This document shows, one piece after another, positions 60,311 through 64,000 of a stretch of DNA of 64,000 bases (position 1 is the first letter of the stretch; every line of letters starts with the position of its first letter). Origin of the DNA: Halobacteriovoraceae bacterium. GTDB taxonomy: Bacteria > Bdellovibrionota > Bacteriovoracia > Bacteriovoracales > Bacteriovoracaceae. A model generated the notes under the pieces. That model made no database searches. It saw only the letters and a program-made list of their open reading frames with translations, and was not told the origin of the DNA. A program made the position numbers and the translations under genes. The stretch spans positions 1 to 64,000 of the forward strand of contig PAMZ01000006.1 of assembly GCA_002707495.1 (NCBI GenBank). Direction: 5' to 3'.

Positions 60311-62824
60311 GTGAAATATGCGTTATTCTTAATACTTACGTTACAGTTAAGTTTTGACACTTTGTCCAGTCCTGGTCAATGTGTCTTCAATTTACCTTCG
60401 CGATCAGTAACTCCCACTGGAAGAATTATCACGACACAAACTCAAAGCCAGGGATTTGTCGAGGATTTCGGCAATCCTCTTGAAACTATTCAAGACACAG
60501 CTGGTTCACTTTACTGGGGTAGCTGTAAAGATGAAGCCAGTGTTCCTGTGACAAATGCCAGAGAATTATTTGAAATTAATTGCTCAGGGCTTAGAGGAAA
60601 TGGTTATTCAAACCAAGCCTTTAATAGTTTAGAGAGGCTTAATCAATATTCAACAGAATATCTCGATCAAACTACTGAGGAGCTTGTCTTTATGCAAGCA
60701 GCTCAAAATGTTCATAAACTAGGTAAATGTCAAAAAGGTCTTTTTGATGATTATTTTTCTCCTGATTCCGAGCAAAAACAAAATATGCTTGAAACCGCTT
60801 ACGAAAGATTTCAAAGAATAAAACAAAATGTCAGAAATGAAATAAGCTCTAGAGCATCCGATGAAGTTTCAAGGTCTGAAAGACAAAGATTTTCAAGCTG
60901 TACCAATGATAGCTGTGCCGGAAGATATAGCGAAGAGTCTTTTGAAGCGATCTCTGAAGAAGAAAATGTGGAGGCTCGCTTAACAGAATCGGATGAGAAT
61001 TTAAATCTGCTAATATCAAGTATACCGATGGGAAATAGAAAGAGTATGAAAGAAGCGCTCTTGTCTCTTTATAGAGTGAAGCCTAACGCCTCTCAAGCTG
61101 AGTTTGAAGCCGTTTTTAATCATCAAATGCGACAACTTCGTGAAGAAGCTAATTCTACAGTGGAAACAATGGATGCTATTCATGTTCAGTCCGGACCTGA
61201 TTCCGAACACTATTGTGTTGATTCACATCTAAAAAGACAACTTTACCGTTCAGGTCAAATCGAAGTTACGCTTCAAAGATTAGATATTGGTGAGTACGGA
61301 AGTAATTTTAGTTGTCGGATGGGAAGAAGATATGGGTATGCAGGAGAGATAATAACTGAACTTGCACTCATACCTACCTATTTTTTTGGCTATGGATTAG
61401 CTCGTCTAGCTACAAGAGCGGGCGTATCAGGGCTTAGTGCTCGTGGAGCAAGAGCTCTTAATATGAGTTCACGACTGGGGATGCTAGGAATTCAGTCTGC
61501 TGATATGGCACTTCTTGCGAACAGTGCAGCCAACGCCTGTTTTACAGATGACTTTATGGTAGGGCTCCAGGGCAAAGAGTGCTCGCCACAATCTGAGATG
61601 GCGCTGGCCATGCATGAAGCTGAACTATCAAATTGTTTAATCAATGTTGCTTTTTTTGGGGTCAGTAATCTAACAGCTGTTTCAAGAATGCGAAGAGGAA
61701 ATAATCAAATCCAAGAGGACTTTCCCGTAAAAGTCGAGCCTGTACCTGTTGAGCGAACTATAGCAGAGACGACGCCACTAGCCGCTAGTGGAAAAAGAAC
61801 ACCAGTCAACACCAATCCTAACCCAGTAAGATCTGATATTTCTGAAACACAAGTCGTTAATGATGTAATGGATAATATAATCCTCATGCGAGTTAAAGGT
61901 ATCGAATACGAGCCAACAAGTCTTCCTGGAGTTTTGTCTCATAACGTGGCCAATGGCACCCAGTCTGTTACCAACAATGGCGAAAGAGCAGGTAGAGTTT
62001 ATAGAGTCACAGGCCTTCCTGCCTCCGGTAATAGACGAGGACCCAATATTAATGCCTATGAACATCCAGATCTGGCAGTTTATGTTGAAAGACTTAGAGA
62101 AATGGGTGTTGAACTTGTCATAGATTCAACGACACAAGCTGCGGGAATGGGTGCATACTTCTGGAGGCGAAGTGATAATGTTAAAATACTTTCACTTCCA
62201 CCTCATTCGACTTGGCGAACTTTTTTACATGAATTTCAACATGCTGAGTTTGATAATTTAGTCATGCCCTTTTTTGACAGAATGAAAGCTGTAAGAGCTA
62301 GTGGTACAAACCTAGCAGAAGCAGCAAGGCCTGACTGGGTACAAAGGGTGGGAGTCGAGCGGTTAAACAGAATTCAAGAACTAATGGATCAAGGTATGCC
62401 AGTTAGGGGAATAAATGAAACCTTATCAGTTGAAGTAGAATTAGCGGCTTTAGGACTTAGAAGATACCTTCCCAACCAAGGATCTCGCACAAGTGCCTAT
62501 GCGTATCGCCATCAGATTACAGCTCTAGAACAGATTCCAGAGGCATCTAGAACTTCTGCTCAAGCAGAAGCCTTAACTCAAGCTCACCGAAATCTTGAAG
62601 CAGCTTTGAGACGACAAAGACTCGAAAGACAAATTGTCACAGCGGCTGGCTCAAGGGCTACAGGGGCAATCCTGTTGGGAAGTGCAATAGGGGGATCTGC
62701 ACTAGAAGCTGCGGACACTTACTTAGATATCGATAGCTTCTACCAAATCCTCTTTGATGAAGATAATAAGCCGGTCATGGGACAGACATTTGAAGGGGAG
62801 TGGTTCAATTTTTTAGATAATTGA
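60311..62824 (+). CDS. Large exported protein with C-terminal HExxH motif, paralogue of 5215-7590
   Basis: 837 residues starting at GTG with a signal peptide (1-19, cut after TLS). The first 430 residues or so share landmarks with the 5215 protein (FVEDFG, TEELVF, IPMGNRK, an Arg/Gly-rich hydrophobic segment). After that the two differ. Here the C-terminal region has FLHEFQHAEF (H640-E641-x-x-H644) with E703 as a possible third ligand, a zincin-like signature. The sequence ends LFDEDNKPVMGQTF. I predict an effector with metallopeptidase activity; only the motif supports this. Confidence 0.6.
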   Translation: MKYALFLILTLQLSFDTLSSPGQCVFNLPSRSVTPTGRIITTQTQSQGFVEDFGNPLETIQDTAGSLYWGSCKDEASVPVTNARELFEINCSGLRGNGYSNQAFNSLERLNQYSTEYLDQTTEELVFMQAAQNVHKLGKCQKGLFDDYFSPDSEQKQNMLETAYERFQRIKQNVRNEISSRASDEVSRSERQRFSSCTNDSCAGRYSEESFEAISEEENVEARLTESDENLNLLISSIPMGNRKSMKEALLSLYRVKPNASQAEFEAVFNHQMRQLREEANSTVETMDAIHVQSGPDSEHYCVDSHLKRQLYRSGQIEVTLQRLDIGEYGSNFSCRMGRRYGYAGEIITELALIPTYFFGYGLARLATRAGVSGLSARGARALNMSSRLGMLGIQSADMALLANSAANACFTDDFMVGLQGKECSPQSEMALAMHEAELSNCLINVAFFGVSNLTAVSRMRRGNNQIQEDFPVKVEPVPVERTIAETTPLAASGKRTPVNTNPNPVRSDISETQVVNDVMDNIILMRVKGIEYEPTSLPGVLSHNVANGTQSVTNNGERAGRVYRVTGLPASGNRRGPNINAYEHPDLAVYVERLREMGVELVIDSTTQAAGMGAYFWRRSDNVKILSLPPHSTWRTFLHEFQHAEFDNLVMPFFDRMKAVRASGTNLAEAARPDWVQRVGVERLNRIQELMDQGMPVRGINETLSVEVELAALGLRRYLPNQGSRTSAYAYRHQITALEQIPEASRTSAQAEALTQAHRNLEAALRRQRLERQIVTAAGSRATGAILLGSAIGGSALEAADTYLDIDSFYQILFDEDNKPVMGQTFEGEWFNFLDN

Positions 62825-62947
62825 TCAGTAAATATTTCAAAATTTCCCCTATTTTTTCTCAGCATGCTACAAAGCACTCGCCAAGGATAAACCAAATATT
62901 TATATCACCTTCAAATGAGAAGGCTTAGGAAGTTATTAGGTTTAGCT

Positions 62948-63289
62948 ATGAAAAAATCATTAATTATCGCTCTTGTTTTTATTTCTTTTAGTAGTTTTGC
63001 ATCCCAGTTAAGCTGTCAGGTTAACCAATATGGTATAGGTGTTAAAGAGACTATAGAGATCAATTTAAATCAGCACTTCTATAACGAATCAGGAGTTAAA
63101 AGCATAATTATTTCCAATATTGAAGGCCACGAATATACTATTCAAACAAGTATTGCTTCACCCAGTGAATTCACTGTTTCCGTTCAAGATATGAATAAAA
63201 GAGCTATCGAAGTCACAACAACTGCACCAGCTTTTGAGCCGACACTTATTCACACCAACAATAAAGTTTCTATTTCTTGTATTAACTAG
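62948..63289 (+). CDS. Small secreted protein of unknown function
   Basis: 113 residues. The start at 62948 (ATG) gives a good signal peptide (MKKSLIIALVFISF, cut after SSFA). An in-frame ATG at 62915 has no ribosome binding site. The mature part is beta-rich with two cysteines (QLSCQ and ISCIN), probably one disulfide. I do not recognise the family. Confidence 0.55.
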   Translation: MKKSLIIALVFISFSSFASQLSCQVNQYGIGVKETIEINLNQHFYNESGVKSIIISNIEGHEYTIQTSIASPSEFTVSVQDMNKRAIEVTTTAPAFEPTLIHTNNKVSISCIN

Positions 63290-63376
63290 TTACCTATTTG
63301 CTACCAGCAATGTAAGTATCTGAAATTTCTATAGAATTATTTTAGGTTTATTAAGAAAAAAATCTTAGTTTTGTAT

Positions 63377-63382
63377 TATAAT
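63377..63382 (+). promoter_or_regulatory. Perfect TATAAT six bases before the ATG (leaderless candidate)
   Basis: TATAAT followed by six bases and the ATG at 63389. There is no Shine-Dalgarno sequence. The -35 is unclear. Confidence 0.45.
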
Positions 63383-63388
63383 AGTCAT

Positions 63389-63916
63389 ATGAAAAGACTT
63401 ATATTTTGGCTAATCACTTTGATGACTTTGTCTTTGAATTTTGCGGCATTTGCCTATGATTCAAATATTACTGTAGGACCCAGGGCAAATTTAGTAGAAA
63501 AAGGCAGTACCACTGACTTTATTAGTGATGATGGCAATTGCTATACAGTTACTAGAGACAGCAGTGGCGAGGATGCTTCCCAATTTGTTCCGCTAAAAAC
63601 AACTAACGAGGAAAGCATCAATAAAGGACCTTCCAGGCCAGGTGATGTCACTATCACTATGTGCTCAACTGCAGCTGGTTCAGGAGCCGGAGATTGTACC
63701 TGTAGTTTTCAATGCTATTCAGGTGCCGGAGACACGCGAACATGTACCGGCTCAGCACAGGGCGGGATACAAACGGGGTACACATTCAGAGCCAATAGTG
63801 AGCAGGCTTGTTTGCAAGTTCAATCAGCTTGTAGAACATATTCGAGTTTTGCCAATTTTCCACCTTCATGTACATCGGCAGTAATGATGTCATCTTGCGG
63901 CTTTGTGGCTGACTGA
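63389..63916 (+). CDS. Secreted Cys-rich protein of unknown function
   Basis: 175 residues with a signal peptide (1-23, cut after AFA). The C-terminal half contains about ten cysteines (CTCSFQC, RTC, EQAC, SAC, SC, SSC) with many Ser, Gly and Thr, so it should be disulfide-bonded and extracellular. No known family. The start at 63389 is chosen because TATAAT lies six bases upstream; an in-frame ATG at 63371 is less likely. Confidence 0.55.
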   Translation: MKRLIFWLITLMTLSLNFAAFAYDSNITVGPRANLVEKGSTTDFISDDGNCYTVTRDSSGEDASQFVPLKTTNEESINKGPSRPGDVTITMCSTAAGSGAGDCTCSFQCYSGAGDTRTCTGSAQGGIQTGYTFRANSEQACLQVQSACRTYSSFANFPPSCTSAVMMSSCGFVAD

Positions 63917-63930
63917 TTTGTGCAATAATT

Positions 63931-63952
63931 CACGATAATGTTTCTTATCGTG
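63931..63952 (+). terminator. Possible terminator hairpin after the Cys-rich gene
   Basis: CACGATAA (63931-63938) pairs with TTATCGTG (63945-63952) around a six-base loop. No T run follows, so it may be only a weak stop or a regulatory structure. Confidence 0.3.
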
Positions 63953-64000
63953 CAGTGCATTATATAGCGAAAATTGTCTATAAATCTATTTTACTCAGCT

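Noticed and set aside
1..64000. tRNA, rRNA, insertion sequences, prophage or CRISPR arrays
   Set aside because: Intergenic gaps are short (at most about 210 bases). I saw no cloverleaf, transposase, integrase, phage structural gene or repeat-spacer pattern.

Overview
The window is AT-rich, densely packed bacterial chromosome with no rRNA, tRNA, CRISPR array, insertion sequence or prophage that I could recognise. Many genes encode Sec-exported proteins of unknown function, lipoproteins and secreted hydrolases (a DNA/RNA nuclease, an endonuclease/exonuclease/phosphatase protein, an M28 peptidase, protein-glutaminase-like enzymes, a phospholipase A2-like protein, a lytic transglycosylase). Combined with the low GC and ordinary diderm genes (lgt, htpX, mutM, cysE, fadD), this suggests a Gram-negative of the Bdellovibrionota type, perhaps Bacteriovorax/Halobacteriovorax-like. 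That placement is inference.

Layout. 1-12.9 kb: tail of a choice-of-anchor B protein, then mostly exported proteins, an MscS channel and MutM. 13-20 kb: divergent cysK/cysE, a second glutaminase-like protein, a twitch-type radical SAM protein, and a C39-like protein coupled to lgt. 20-24.5 kb: a minus-strand series with a lytic transglycosylase, a PilZ membrane protein, a hemolysin III-type protein and two lipoproteins. 24.6-31 kb: a TetR/radical SAM pair and a MoxR-DUF58-transglutaminase operon ending in a divergent Nramp-like transporter. 31-41.2 kb: secreted nuclease, HtpX overlapping a PLA2-like protein, response regulator, FabK/nitronate monooxygenase-like enzyme, MnmD, a methyltransferase, FadD and a 727-residue secreted unknown.

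41.2-60.2 kb is the most unusual part. It is an oxygenase-rich cluster in four multigene units plus one single gene. It has five Rieske oxygenases, one plant-type 2Fe-2S ferredoxin, two diiron ferritin-like proteins, a fatty acid hydroxylase/sterol desaturase-family enzyme, a short-chain dehydrogenase, a DUF962/Mpo1-like protein, a GH3-type acyl-activating enzyme, a CAT/E2-type acyltransferase, a hexapeptide acyltransferase, GNAT proteins, an RND exporter and an FAD oxidoreductase. This looks like a biosynthetic and export pathway for a heavily oxidised, acylated or amidated lipid-like product. I know of no described pathway with this composition.

Two further patterns span the window. Large exported proteins at 5.2 and 60.3 kb share an N-terminal region but have different C-termini, one with a zincin HExxH motif. 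At least ten genes lack a Shine-Dalgarno sequence and instead have a TATAAT-like hexamer 5-7 bases before the start codon, which predicts leaderless mRNAs. Convergent and co-directional genes often overlap by 4-44 bases.
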